Assembly (NCBI GenBank): GCA_035315685.1
Contig: DATFXR010000152.1
Location: 1-52,564, forward strand
Length of the DNA stretch: 52,564 bases
Reading direction: 5' to 3'
Source of the DNA: QHWK01 sp035315685
GTDB lineage: Bacteria > Acidobacteriota > Vicinamibacteria > Vicinamibacterales > CAVVIG01
Shown here: positions 15,761 to 23,777 of the stretch, piece after piece
Layout of the letters: every line of letters begins with the position of its first letter
Numbering within the stretch: the first letter of the stretch is position 1
The notes under the pieces: model-generated
Seen by the model: the letters and a program-made list of their open reading frames with translations, nothing else
Databases searched by the model: none
Told to the model about the DNA's origin: nothing
Program-made: the position numbers and the translations under genes

Positions 15761-17403
15761 TGGTGAAAACAGCCGCCGCGCTGCTGCTCGCGACCGCAGC
15801 CTCACAAGCCGTTCCGCCGCTGCTCGATCCGTCGCTGCTGGCGAAGCCGCCGATCGACGCCTGGCCGACCTATCACGGCGACTATTCGGGCCGCCGCTAC
15901 AGCACGCTGAAACAGATCACCGCTGGCAACGTGAAGAGCCTCGCGCTGGCGTGGGTCTATCGGCTGAACACGTCGCGCGCCGGCGCGATTGTCGGCGGCG
16001 AGGGCCCGGACACCGCGCCTGCCGGCCTTGCGGCGCCCACGATCAAGTCGACGCCGTTGATGTTGCACGGCGTGCTCTACTTCTCGGCGCCCGACCACGT
16101 CTGGGCGATCGACGCGCGCACGGGCCGGGAGAGCTGGCATTTCGCGTGGAAGACGCGCGGTGGGGATCACATCGGCAACCGCGGTGTCGGAGTGTTCGGC
16201 GACTGGCTGTTCTTCCTGACGCCCGACAGCTACTTCGTGTCGCTCGACGCGCGGACGGGGAAGGAGCGCTGGCACCGCGAAATCGCGAACATGAAGCGCG
16301 AATATTTCACGTCGAACGCGCCGATCGTCATCGGCCGCAATGTGATTGTCGGCGTCGGCGGCGACGCCCTGGACATTCCGGGCTACCTCGAATCGCGCGA
16401 TCCGGAAAACGGAGAAGTCGTGTGGCGCTGGAACACGACGCCGCGGCCCGGCGATCCCGGCGCCGACACCTGGCCCGACGAATACGCGATGTCGAGCGGC
16501 GGCGGCATGCCGTGGCTGCCGGGCACCTACGATCCCGACCTGAATCTCTATTACATCGGCACCGGCAACCCGCAGCCGGTGCTCACCGGTCAGACGCGGC
16601 CGGGCGACAACCTCTACACGTGCTCGATCGTCGCGATTCGCCCCGACACCGGCAAGATGGCGTGGTACTACCAGGTGACGCCGCACGACACCCACGACTG
16701 GGACGCCGCACAGACGCCGGTGCTCATCGACGGCGTCATCAACGGCCGGCCGCGCAAGCTCGTCGCGCAGGCGAGCCGCAACGGCCACTTCGTCCTGCTC
16801 GACCGCACCGACGGCACGCACGTCCTCACGTCGCGGATGATCGACTCGGCGAACTGGACCAGGGAGATCAACGCGAAGGGGCAGCCGATCGGCGATCGCG
16901 CGAAAGACGCGACGGTGGCCGGGACGCTCGTATCGCCCGACACCAACGGGGCCACGAACTGGCCGCCGCCAAGCTTCAGTCCCGACACCGGCCTGTTCTA
17001 CGTCGGCACGCAGGAGGCGTACAGCATCATGTACCTCACCGACACCGACCCGCGCCCGCAGGGCTGGGCGGCGGCGGAACGCGGTGTGGGCCGCGTCGCG
17101 AGCGCGCTGAAGGCGATCGATTACCAGACCGGCAAAGTGCGATGGAGCCGTCCGTTGGCGAAGACCGCGACCGGCAGCGCAGGTGGCGCCATGGGACTGC
17201 TCAGCACCGCGGGAGGATTGTTGTTTGGCAACGACGGCGGCGGGAACTTCGTCGCCTACGACGCCGCCACCGGCAAGCCGCTCTGGCACGCGGGTCTCGG
17301 CACGAACCCCACCAACGGACCGCAGACCTTTCTCCTCGACGGCCGCCAGTTCATCGTCGTCGGCGCAGGGGACGCGCTCTACGCGTTCGCGCTGCAGCCG
17401 TGA
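15757..17403 (+). CDS. PQQ-dependent quinoprotein dehydrogenase
   Basis: A 548-aa eight-bladed propeller quinoprotein, probably periplasmic. Blade repeats are visible, for example VWAIDARTGRESWHF, FVSLDARTGKERWHRE and FVAYDAATGKPLWHAG. The active-site region HDTHDWDAAQTPVLID supplies the catalytic Asp, and YYIGTGNPQP contributes the usual Asn for calcium. The adjacent Cys-Cys pair of classical methanol/ethanol dehydrogenases is absent (GVGGDALDIPGYLE in its place), as in several sugar- or alcohol-oxidising relatives. ATG 15757 overlaps the cytochrome stop. No pqq biosynthesis genes are in the window. Substrate is not predictable beyond an alcohol or sugar. Confidence 0.88.
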   Translation: MMVKTAAALLLATAASQAVPPLLDPSLLAKPPIDAWPTYHGDYSGRRYSTLKQITAGNVKSLALAWVYRLNTSRAGAIVGGEGPDTAPAGLAAPTIKSTPLMLHGVLYFSAPDHVWAIDARTGRESWHFAWKTRGGDHIGNRGVGVFGDWLFFLTPDSYFVSLDARTGKERWHREIANMKREYFTSNAPIVIGRNVIVGVGGDALDIPGYLESRDPENGEVVWRWNTTPRPGDPGADTWPDEYAMSSGGGMPWLPGTYDPDLNLYYIGTGNPQPVLTGQTRPGDNLYTCSIVAIRPDTGKMAWYYQVTPHDTHDWDAAQTPVLIDGVINGRPRKLVAQASRNGHFVLLDRTDGTHVLTSRMIDSANWTREINAKGQPIGDRAKDATVAGTLVSPDTNGATNWPPPSFSPDTGLFYVGTQEAYSIMYLTDTDPRPQGWAAAERGVGRVASALKAIDYQTGKVRWSRPLAKTATGSAGGAMGLLSTAGGLLFGNDGGGNFVAYDAATGKPLWHAGLGTNPTNGPQTFLLDGRQFIVVGAGDALYAFALQP

Positions 17404-17406
17404 TGA

Positions 17407-17495
17407 GCAACCGCAGAGCGCGCAGCGAACGCAGAGATCTTTTTTTCAGAGAAGAAAAGGAAAGGCTCTGCGCTCTCTGCGTACTCTGCGGTTAC
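17407..17495 (+). repeat. GCAACCGCAGAG-family inverted repeat, copy 3
   Basis: Left arm GCAACCGCAGAGCGCGCAGC... and right arm ending TACTCTGCGGTTAC flank an A/T-rich centre with a T7 run. It fills the gap after the PQQ dehydrogenase, beginning 4 bases past its stop, so it may also act as its terminator. Confidence 0.75.
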
Positions 17496-17549
17496 TTTGA
17501 CATCCGGCTCACGCCGGGCCGCGACTCCATCAGGTAGAATCGCATCGGC

Positions 17550-18077
17550 ATGAACGTGCGGGCCCCTGAAGACAGCGAGATCGATCACCTCGCGCAGCTC
17601 TGGTTCGACGGCTGGCTGGACGCGCACGCCGCGATCGTCCCGGAAGAACTGACACGGCTCCGGACGCTGGACAGTTTTCGCGCGCGACTGCGCGTCGGGC
17701 TTCCGGACGTCCGCGTCGTCGGCCCGTCGGGATCGCCGATCGCCTTTTACATGCTGAAGGACGACGAGCTGTACCAGTTCTACGTAACGGCAGCCGCGCG
17801 CGGCACCGGCATCGCGGCGTCGTTGATCGCCGACGCCGAAGCGTCCCTCGCCGGCAACGGTGTCGACGTCGCATGGCTCGCATGCGCGATCGGCAACGAT
17901 CGCGCCGCCCGCTTCTACGAAAAGTGCGGCTGGCATCGGGCGGGAACGATGCTCAACGAGTTGGACACGTCGAAAGGAACGTTCGAGCTCGAAGTGTGGC
18001 GGTACGAAAAACCGCTGGAGCACTCCTCGTTTCGGCGTAGCGTCCGCCTTCAGGCGGACACGGAGAAGTCCGGCTGA
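17550..18077 (+). CDS. GNAT-family acetyltransferase with repeat-derived tail
   Basis: A 175-aa acetyltransferase. The acetyl-CoA loop is ARGTGIAASLIADAE (about residues 83-97), preceded by the strand ELYQFYVTAAA and followed by VAWLACAIGNDRAARFYEKCGWHRAG, the end of the GNAT fold. The fold is complete by about residue 155. The last 15 or so residues (FRRSVRLQADTEKSG) are encoded by an intergenic repeat element at 18033-18132, so the original stop seems to have been lost or displaced. The ATG follows a repeat-rich leader; no convincing promoter is seen. Substrate unknown. Confidence 0.85.
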   Translation: MNVRAPEDSEIDHLAQLWFDGWLDAHAAIVPEELTRLRTLDSFRARLRVGLPDVRVVGPSGSPIAFYMLKDDELYQFYVTAAARGTGIAASLIADAEASLAGNGVDVAWLACAIGNDRAARFYEKCGWHRAGTMLNELDTSKGTFELEVWRYEKPLEHSSFRRSVRLQADTEKSG

Positions 18078-18132
18078 AGCCGCTGCGTGCTCACGGCGAC
18101 GCGTGACGCTCGGCTAGAGCCTTCGCGCTACA
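18033..18132 (+). repeat. Repeat element with GTCCGCC-TTCA-GGCGGAC palindrome
   Basis: A perfect 7-bp stem (18042-18048 with 18053-18059) lies near the left end, and GTAGCG (18037-18042) is mirrored by CGCTAC (18126-18131) at the right end, giving inverted termini. Its first 45 bases are translated as the GNAT C-terminus. From memory, similar GTAGCGTCCGCC stretches occur in related genomes; that was not checked. Confidence 0.5.
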
Positions 18133-18159
18133 GCTGGCCCCCAGTCCCCGGCCCAGGCG

Positions 18160-19617
18160 TCAGCGTGCCTCCGTCAGTCGAATCGATTGGCCGATGCGGA
18201 GGAAGCTGTCCTGGAACGCCGGTGCGTCGCTCTCCGGCACGACGGTCAGGTAATAGAACAGCGTTCCGTCGACCAGGAACGTCGTGTAGACACCGATGAT
18301 TTCTCTGCCGCCGAGCGCCGATGTGTTCACGAGCGGCGTGGCAATCGCAGAGCGCTGCGAAATCCGTGTCGCCTGCTGTTGCCCGGCAAGCTGCAGATCG
18401 GGATTGTTCTGCGCGACGGCATTCAGCCACTCGTTTGTCGCCTGCTGCAGGTCACGCGACCCCGACGGGGCAATGCCGAACTCGACGCCGCACCTGAACA
18501 CCGTTTGACCGTTTAGGTCGCCGTAGCCATTTTCAGGAACCACCTTGATCGAGCTCTTCGACGCCATGCCCGTCCAGTTGCTCGGAACTGATGCCTGAAA
18601 CACCTTGCCGCCTGCAATGTCCTTGTACTGTGCGGATGGCCGCCCCAGCGACTGCGCGGGAGACCCGACGGCGCCGCCATCGCCGCCCGCCAGTCCCCGC
18701 TGACCACCTTGTCCTTGTCCGCTCGGCGCCTGCTTCCCGCGTGCCAGATCGGCCATCGACTTTTCCGGCCCCAACGACGCGAACTCGGTCTTGATCGGCT
18801 GGAACTCGCTGGCGTCGGCGGCGCTCGCGATCGTCAGGAACGATGCCTCCTTGGTGATGTACTGCGTCCGGTTGCCGGGATCGGGATGGCTGCTCAGCCA
18901 CTGCGGGTTTCCTCCGTTGCCACCGCCCGACTCGCCGGAGATCGTCTGGAACATGTGCGCGAGATCGCGCGGATCGTAGCCGGCGCGCGCCATGATCTGC
19001 GCGCCCAGGAGATCGGCCTGCTTCTCGAAGTCGCGGCTGTATCGCAGGAGCAGCGTGCCCAACCCGAACTGGCTGCCCTCCGCAATCATGCCGCCGAGTT
19101 GCCCACCCATCATCGCGCCGCCGATCTGACCGGCGAGCTGACCGATCTGCAGCCACGGATTCTCCGCCTTGGTCGCGTTGGCCGTTCCGTGGCGAAGCAG
19201 TACGTGCGACAACTCGTGCGCCATCACGCCAGCCACTTCTCCCTCGGTGGCCGCTGCATCGAACATCCCTCGATGCACGAACATCGGACCGCCTGGAAGC
19301 GCGAAGGCGTTGATCTCTTTCAGGTTCACCGGCGTGAACGAAAACTGGTAGACCGGATTCTTGAGCTCCGGCGGAGCGGCCGCGACAAGACGATCGCCAA
19401 GCTTGGAGAGGTAGGTGCTGATTTTCTCGTCCTTGATGATCGGATACTGCTGCCGCACTTCCTTTGCGCCTTCCGTTCCGATCTGCACGTCCTGCTCCGG
19501 CGTGTACTTGTTCTTCGGGAGCTTGATCACGGTTGCCTGCGCGACCAGCGTCACGGCAGACAGCGACACGCTCGCCACGAGAGCCGCGGCACGCATCGAC
19601 GAAGTCCTGATAGCCAT
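18160..19617 (-). CDS. M48-family zinc metalloprotease
   Basis: A 485-aa exported peptidase. It has a signal peptide (about 1-27), then an M48 domain with the zinc motif His134-Glu135-Leu-Ser-His138 and the third ligand in RDFEKQADLLGAQIMARAGYDP. This is the periplasmic BepA/LoiP-like arrangement, including NAFALPGGPMFVHRGMF. After about residue 275 a low-complexity Gly/Gln linker leads to a C-terminal beta-rich domain (VFQASVPSNWTGMASKSSIKVVPENGYG) that is not part of the protease. ATG 19617 is chosen over an upstream in-frame ATG because it starts the signal peptide and follows AAGAAGAGA. It likely acts in envelope protein quality control. It is divergent from the pseudoprotease gene. Confidence 0.88.
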   Translation of the reverse strand: MAIRTSSMRAAALVASVSLSAVTLVAQATVIKLPKNKYTPEQDVQIGTEGAKEVRQQYPIIKDEKISTYLSKLGDRLVAAAPPELKNPVYQFSFTPVNLKEINAFALPGGPMFVHRGMFDAAATEGEVAGVMAHELSHVLLRHGTANATKAENPWLQIGQLAGQIGGAMMGGQLGGMIAEGSQFGLGTLLLRYSRDFEKQADLLGAQIMARAGYDPRDLAHMFQTISGESGGGNGGNPQWLSSHPDPGNRTQYITKEASFLTIASAADASEFQPIKTEFASLGPEKSMADLARGKQAPSGQGQGGQRGLAGGDGGAVGSPAQSLGRPSAQYKDIAGGKVFQASVPSNWTGMASKSSIKVVPENGYGDLNGQTVFRCGVEFGIAPSGSRDLQQATNEWLNAVAQNNPDLQLAGQQQATRISQRSAIATPLVNTSALGGREIIGVYTTFLVDGTLFYYLTVVPESDAPAFQDSFLRIGQSIRLTEAR

Positions 19618-19655
19618 GTGTGTTCTCTTCTTGAATTCAGGTCTGCGTGAGATGA

Positions 19656-19661
19656 ATTTTA
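19656..19661 (-). promoter_or_regulatory. Candidate -10 box for the M48 gene
   Basis: TAAAAT on the minus strand, 39 bases before ATG 19617, matches the -10 consensus at 5 of 6 positions. No -35 box stands at 16-18 bases, so an activator would be needed if it is used. Confidence 0.2.
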
Positions 19662-19747
19662 GCGCGACCGTTTCCGTGCGCATGGCGAAGTCGCAAGGAA
19701 TCCGTGCGGTGCCCTCGGCATTGACATCCACGGAGCGCGGGGCGACG

Positions 19748-21421
19748 ATGGCCGTCATGCTGCGAGCGTTGGGGTGCGCCGCTATTTCGTCGGCCCTCCT
19801 GCAGGCGGCGACGCTTCAGACGCCCAGCATTCTTCACATCAAGATCGTTCTGCTGGACGCCGACCACAAGGCGGTGCCGGTCCCTCGGCACGCCCTTCTG
19901 ATCAGCGATAACCCGGCAACCGAGGCGCCGCGCCGGGTGGTGACCGGGCCCGATGGCACTGCCGACGTGCGGCTCAAGCCGGCGAACTACACCATCGAGT
20001 CGGACGAGCCGGTTGCCTTCCACGGCAAGGCGTACCAATGGACGCAGACGATCGATATCGTCTCTGGCCGCGACGCCGTGCTCGAGTTGACCGCCGGCAA
20101 TGCGGAAGTCGAAGACGCCGCCTCCGCGAAGGCGAGCGATGCACGGCCGTTGGAGCCCGATCCGTCGATGCTGTTGATGCCGTGGCAGAGCAGCGTCGTT
20201 GCGCTGTGGACGCCAACGGCCCGCGCGTCGGGATTCGTGATCGACCCGAACGGCCTCCTCGTGACGAACCAGCGCGGCGTCGGCACGGCAACCTCGATCG
20301 AAGTGCAGCTGACGGCGGACGTCAAGGTCGCAGGAACCGTCCTGGTCTCTGATTCCGCGCGCGATGTGGCGGTCGTCAGAATCGATCCGGCTACCGCTGC
20401 GGCCGTCAAGCCACTGCCGCTGGGATGCTCGCAGCCGCCGCCAGTGGTTGTCGACGACGAGCACATCTATGCACTCGAAGCATCGCTCCGCGAGAAGAAG
20501 GACGCATCGCCTGCGCGAGTGAGGCGAGTCGACGCGCACCGCATCGTGTCCGACCTGATGCTGGGCACCGGCGGCGCCGGCGGCCCTGCTTTCACAGCGA
20601 GCGGCAGCGTAGTCGGCATCACGTCCGTGGCCGACGACAACAATGGTGCCCGCCGGGGCAACTCGAGCGTCGTCCGCATTGGAGACGTCTGTGAAGTCGT
20701 CGCGTCCGCCGAGAGCAGGTTGACGGATGTTCCGCCGCCGGCAGGAACGCATCTTCCCGTGGAACCGGTGCGCCCATTTCCGGTGGACGCGCTGAAGGAC
20801 GCCGCCCAGCGCCGCGCCGGCAGCCTCGTTCCGTACAAGGTGTCCGCGTCGGGCTTCGATCTCTCGCTGATGACTCCGGTGGTGACTTACGGTGTTCAGA
20901 AGCAGGAGGAGCGACGGCAGCGGAACGACGCCGTTCCGGTGAACGCCGAGCAGGCGATCGCGCGCCTGCTGCTGGACTTCGGCGATTGGACCGAGTACAT
21001 CTCGGAGTTTCCACCGGTCCTGCTCGTCCGCGCGACGCCCAGGCTGGTCGAGGGCTTCTGGACGAAGGTGGCGCGCGGCGCGGCGCAGACGCAGGGGATG
21101 TCCATTCCGCCAATCAAACGCTTCAAATCCGGGTTCCTGCGGCTGCGCGCGTACTGCGGCGACACCGAGGTCGCGCCGATCCACCCGTTCAGGCTCGAGC
21201 ATCGCGTCGCCGAGAGCGACACGATCTACGAAGGTCTCTACGTCTTCGACCCCGGCGCGCTCGCGCCGTCGTGCGCGAAGGTCCGTTTCGTCGTCTATTC
21301 GGAGAAGGAGCCGGAGAAAGCGGACGCAGTGGTCGTCGATCCGAAAGTGATCGAGCAGGTCTGGCAGGACTTCGCACCCTGGCGATCGCAAGCGGGCGCA
21401 AACGATCGACGTCAATTCTGA
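19748..21421 (+). CDS. Exported trypsin-fold pseudoprotease
   Basis: A 557-aa protein with a signal peptide ending near AATLQTPS. An N-terminal carboxypeptidase-regulatory-like domain (about 22-115) precedes an HtrA/trypsin-like domain (about 145-330): SGFVIDPNGLLVTNQRGVG, SARDVAVVRID and LGTGGAGGPAF. In active relatives these read TNAHVV, DVAV and GNSGGP. Here the His is Arg176, the Asp is kept (Asp206) and the nucleophilic Ser is Ala277, so it cannot be a normal serine protease. The rest (about 360-557) is an uncharacterised alpha/beta region. It is divergent from an M48 protease; a scaffold or substrate-binding role is plausible. Confidence 0.75.
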   Translation: MAVMLRALGCAAISSALLQAATLQTPSILHIKIVLLDADHKAVPVPRHALLISDNPATEAPRRVVTGPDGTADVRLKPANYTIESDEPVAFHGKAYQWTQTIDIVSGRDAVLELTAGNAEVEDAASAKASDARPLEPDPSMLLMPWQSSVVALWTPTARASGFVIDPNGLLVTNQRGVGTATSIEVQLTADVKVAGTVLVSDSARDVAVVRIDPATAAAVKPLPLGCSQPPPVVVDDEHIYALEASLREKKDASPARVRRVDAHRIVSDLMLGTGGAGGPAFTASGSVVGITSVADDNNGARRGNSSVVRIGDVCEVVASAESRLTDVPPPAGTHLPVEPVRPFPVDALKDAAQRRAGSLVPYKVSASGFDLSLMTPVVTYGVQKQEERRQRNDAVPVNAEQAIARLLLDFGDWTEYISEFPPVLLVRATPRLVEGFWTKVARGAAQTQGMSIPPIKRFKSGFLRLRAYCGDTEVAPIHPFRLEHRVAESDTIYEGLYVFDPGALAPSCAKVRFVVYSEKEPEKADAVVVDPKVIEQVWQDFAPWRSQAGANDRRQF

Positions 21422-21429
21422 TCCGTCCG

Positions 21430-22557
21430 TCACCGGGCCCCTGCTGGCAGGAAGTAAAACAGAATCGCGATCATCACGTAGACGAGCACGAGCTGGGCGC
21501 CCTTGTACCAGTTCGATCGGCCGTCGCCCGCGACGAACGCTCCGATCAGCACGCCGAGGAAGAGCGTCCCGAGTTCGGCGCGGCTGAAGGAGAGCTCGAG
21601 CGGCTGCGGCGCGATGAAGGCGCTGGCGAGCACCAGCACCGGCGCAACGAACAACGCGATCTGGATGCTGCTCCCCATTGCGATGCCCACCGTCAAATCG
21701 AGCTTGTTCTTGCGTGCCATCGCGATCGCCGACCCGCTTTCCGCCGCGCCGCCGATGACGGCCAGGAAGACGATGCCGATGAACACGTCGGACATGCCGA
21801 GCGCCTTGCCGGTGCCTTCCGCGGCGCCGACGAGGATTTCACTCATGAAGGCGGCCAGCACGGACGCGCCGAGCAGGCTGCCGACGGCGCGGCCGACGCT
21901 CCACTGCGGACCCTCGTGACCGTGCTCCAGCTCGCTCACCGTCGCGCTCTGGAAGTAGTCGGGATGCGTCTTCAACAGGAACACCAGATACAGGCCGTAG
22001 GCGGCCAGCAGCACGAACGTGGTCCCGAGATTGACGAGCTTTTCCTCGTGGACCGTCCCCTCCGGTGAGAAGAAGCGGTTGAACGCGCTCGGGACGCCGA
22101 GGCTCACCGCCGAAATCAGCATCATCGAGCTGTAGAGACGCGCCGCGCCCGCGTTGTACTCCTGCGTGTGATGGCGCAGACCGCCGAGGAAGAACGCAAT
22201 GCCGGTGGCGAGCAGCAGGTTGGCGAGAATCGCGCCGATGATCGATGCGCGCACCATGTCGAAGAGGCCGGCCCTGAGCGCCACCAGCGCGATGATCAGC
22301 TCCGGCGCGTTGCCGAACGTCGCGTTGAGGAGGCCGCCGATCGCGTCGCCGGTGTAGGTCGCGAGCTGCTCGGTCGCTAGCACGATCAGCCGTGCGATCG
22401 GGATGATCGCGAGCGCCGCCGAGAAGAACAACAGCGGCGCCGGCACGTGTGCGTACTCGAGCGCGATCGACACCGGCACGAACACGAAGAGCCAGTTGAT
22501 CGACGGCTTCAGGGAGATCGGCGAATCAGACCGTGGTTGGTCGAGTGTTTGGCTCAT
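21430..22557 (-). CDS. cax: Calcium/proton exchanger (CaCA superfamily)
   Basis: A 375-aa inner-membrane antiporter with about eleven helices. Both conserved alpha repeats are present: GGLLNATFGNAPELIIALVALRAG (GNAPE at 82-86) and the second GGAAESGSAIAMARKNKLDLTVGIAMGSSIQIALF, whose Glu residues bind the cation. The acidic linker ELEHGHEGPQW separates the halves. This is the Cax/ChaA type, exporting Ca2+ (or Na+/K+) against protons. Its start overlaps the 3' end of the K+ channel gene by 32 bases, so the two are co-transcribed. Confidence 0.9.
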   Translation of the reverse strand: MSQTLDQPRSDSPISLKPSINWLFVFVPVSIALEYAHVPAPLLFFSAALAIIPIARLIVLATEQLATYTGDAIGGLLNATFGNAPELIIALVALRAGLFDMVRASIIGAILANLLLATGIAFFLGGLRHHTQEYNAGAARLYSSMMLISAVSLGVPSAFNRFFSPEGTVHEEKLVNLGTTFVLLAAYGLYLVFLLKTHPDYFQSATVSELEHGHEGPQWSVGRAVGSLLGASVLAAFMSEILVGAAEGTGKALGMSDVFIGIVFLAVIGGAAESGSAIAMARKNKLDLTVGIAMGSSIQIALFVAPVLVLASAFIAPQPLELSFSRAELGTLFLGVLIGAFVAGDGRSNWYKGAQLVLVYVMIAILFYFLPAGAR

Positions 22558-22954
22558 GGAGTCTGTTCACGATCGCAAAGAAGAAGCCCGTGGACCACCC
22601 GCACATCAGGATGCCGGTCAGCGCCTCGACGCCGCCGTCCAGCCGCCAGCCCTGGGGCAGCAGGATGTCGCCATACCCGGTGGTCGTGTAGGTAACGGCG
22701 CTGAAGTAGAGCGCGGTCTGGAGGTCGGGCATCGCGCCGCTCCACGTGTAGGCGGCCGCCCAGGCCGCGATCTCCACGAGATGCAGCAGCACGATCCAGA
22801 CCGCGATCAGAACGAACAGCCGCGTGCTGGACCAGAATCGTCTTGCCTGGATCGGCGATCGGCGCAGCCGTCGAAGCGCGCACGTCACCCCGCCGGCGTG
22901 GATGGTCACGCAGAGCGCCATCAACGAGAAGGCGACGAGCAGACGGGTGACCAT
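22526..22954 (-). CDS. Two-transmembrane potassium channel protein
   Basis: A 142-aa pore protein. It has helices at about 1-24, 46-70 and 110-130 and the K+ selectivity filter TTTGYGD (TTGYGD at 91-96) in a P-loop between the last two. There is no RCK/TrkA-N regulatory domain, so it is a minimal ion_trans_2 channel. ATG 22954 is chosen; the open frame extends much further upstream, but that part has no protein character. The stop lies 32 bases inside the Ca2+/H+ exchanger gene, suggesting joint cation homeostasis. Confidence 0.82.
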   Translation of the reverse strand: MVTRLLVAFSLMALCVTIHAGGVTCALRRLRRSPIQARRFWSSTRLFVLIAVWIVLLHLVEIAAWAAAYTWSGAMPDLQTALYFSAVTYTTTGYGDILLPQGWRLDGGVEALTGILMCGWSTGFFFAIVNRLHEPNTRPTTV

Positions 22955-23074
22955 CGGGCGGGCCTGCGCCACGCGTATAGCACAGCGCGTGCCCCTGACA
23001 GCACCTGGGCGCGACGCCGCGCGAACTATTGGTAGCGAAGGACTTCGCCGTGCTGCGGTCGGCCCGTATCTGGT

Positions 23075-23126
23075 CCTCGGGACGGTCCGACTCCGTCCCG
23101 CCGGAGTCTCGTCCGGAATCCCGAGG
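23075..23126. repeat. Nested inverted repeat in a divergent intergenic region
   Basis: Outer arms CCTCGGGA (23075-23082) and TCCCGAGG (23119-23126) enclose inner arms GACTCCG (23089-23095) and CGGAGTC (23102-23108). All four pair perfectly and form a two-step stem. The region 22955-23246 between the K+ channel and the receiver gene holds no other recognisable feature. It may be a REP-like element or a structured leader. Confidence 0.5.
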
Positions 23127-23246
23127 CTGACAGAGTCGCCGCCGTCGCCTGGTACGGACGACTGATTGGCGCCGCTGCGCGATTGATTGCTGTTTGGTGT
23201 GCATCGCGCTGTCGCCCCGAGGCGGGCGCGGTGTAGTAGTCTGCGG

Positions 23247-23666
23247 ATGGTTGATCGAACGATGCGCCGAGCCACTGTGCTGATTGCGGACGATCACGCG
23301 CGTGTGCTCGAGATGATCGCTGCCGTTCTCGGTGAGCGATACCAGGTGGTCGGCACCGTCACGGACGGAGGTCTGCTCGTTGACGCCGCGGCGCGGCTGC
23401 GCCCCGAGGTCGTCGTCACCGACATTTCGATGCCCGGCCTGAACGGGCTCGAGGCCATTCCGCGACTGAAAGTCGCCTGCCCCCGGGCCAGAATCATCAT
23501 CCTCACCATGCACGTCGATGAGGCGCTGGCGAATGCGGCGATTGGCGCCGGCGCATCGGGTTTCGTGGTGAAGTCCGGCGCCGGTGACGAGCTCGAGAAG
23601 GCTGTCGACGAGGTCCTGCAAGGCCGCGTGTATCTGACACCGGCCCTCACGGACGACGCTCGCTGA
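23247..23666 (+). CDS. Stand-alone response-regulator receiver protein
   Basis: A 139-aa receiver domain. The acidic pair is Asp15/Asp16 (IADDH), the phosphoacceptor is Asp59 (VVVTDISMPGLNG), and the switch residues are Thr87 (ILTMH) and Lys109 (FVVKS). The sequence is NarL-like, but the usual LuxR-type helix-turn-helix is missing: the protein ends at LQGRVYLTPALTDDAR, where the linker would begin. It could be a CheY-like single-domain regulator or a truncated NarL-type regulator whose output domain was lost; the inverted repeat at 23677 begins 11 bases after its stop. No histidine kinase is adjacent. A second ATG at 23262 is possible. Confidence 0.83.
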   Translation: MVDRTMRRATVLIADDHARVLEMIAAVLGERYQVVGTVTDGGLLVDAAARLRPEVVVTDISMPGLNGLEAIPRLKVACPRARIIILTMHVDEALANAAIGAGASGFVVKSGAGDELEKAVDEVLQGRVYLTPALTDDAR

Positions 23667-23676
23667 CCTGGGAGGG

Positions 23677-23767
23677 AAAGCAACCGCGGAGTTCGCAGAG
23701 ACCGCAGAGTCTTATTGATCTTAGAGCAACAAATTTCTGCGGTTTTAGCGGTCTCTGCGGTTGCTTT
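23677..23767 (+). repeat. GCAACCGCAGAG-family inverted repeat, copy 4
   Basis: Left arm 23677-23709 (AAAGCAACCGCGGAG...ACCGCAGAG) and right arm 23737-23767 (ending GCGGTTGCTTT) flank an AT-rich spacer. It fills the gap between the convergent receiver gene and sigma-54 activator gene and may terminate both. Confidence 0.8.
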
Positions 23768-23777
23768 CCGTGCTGCG

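Noticed and set aside
17497..17540. TTGACA and TAGAAT upstream of the second GNAT gene as a sigma-70 promoter
   Set aside because: The boxes are 32 bases apart, far too long, and the first lies at the edge of a repeat.
19721..19726. TTGACA as the -35 of the pseudoprotease gene
   Set aside because: A -10 at the proper distance would fall on the start codon at 19748, and nothing like TATAAT is there.
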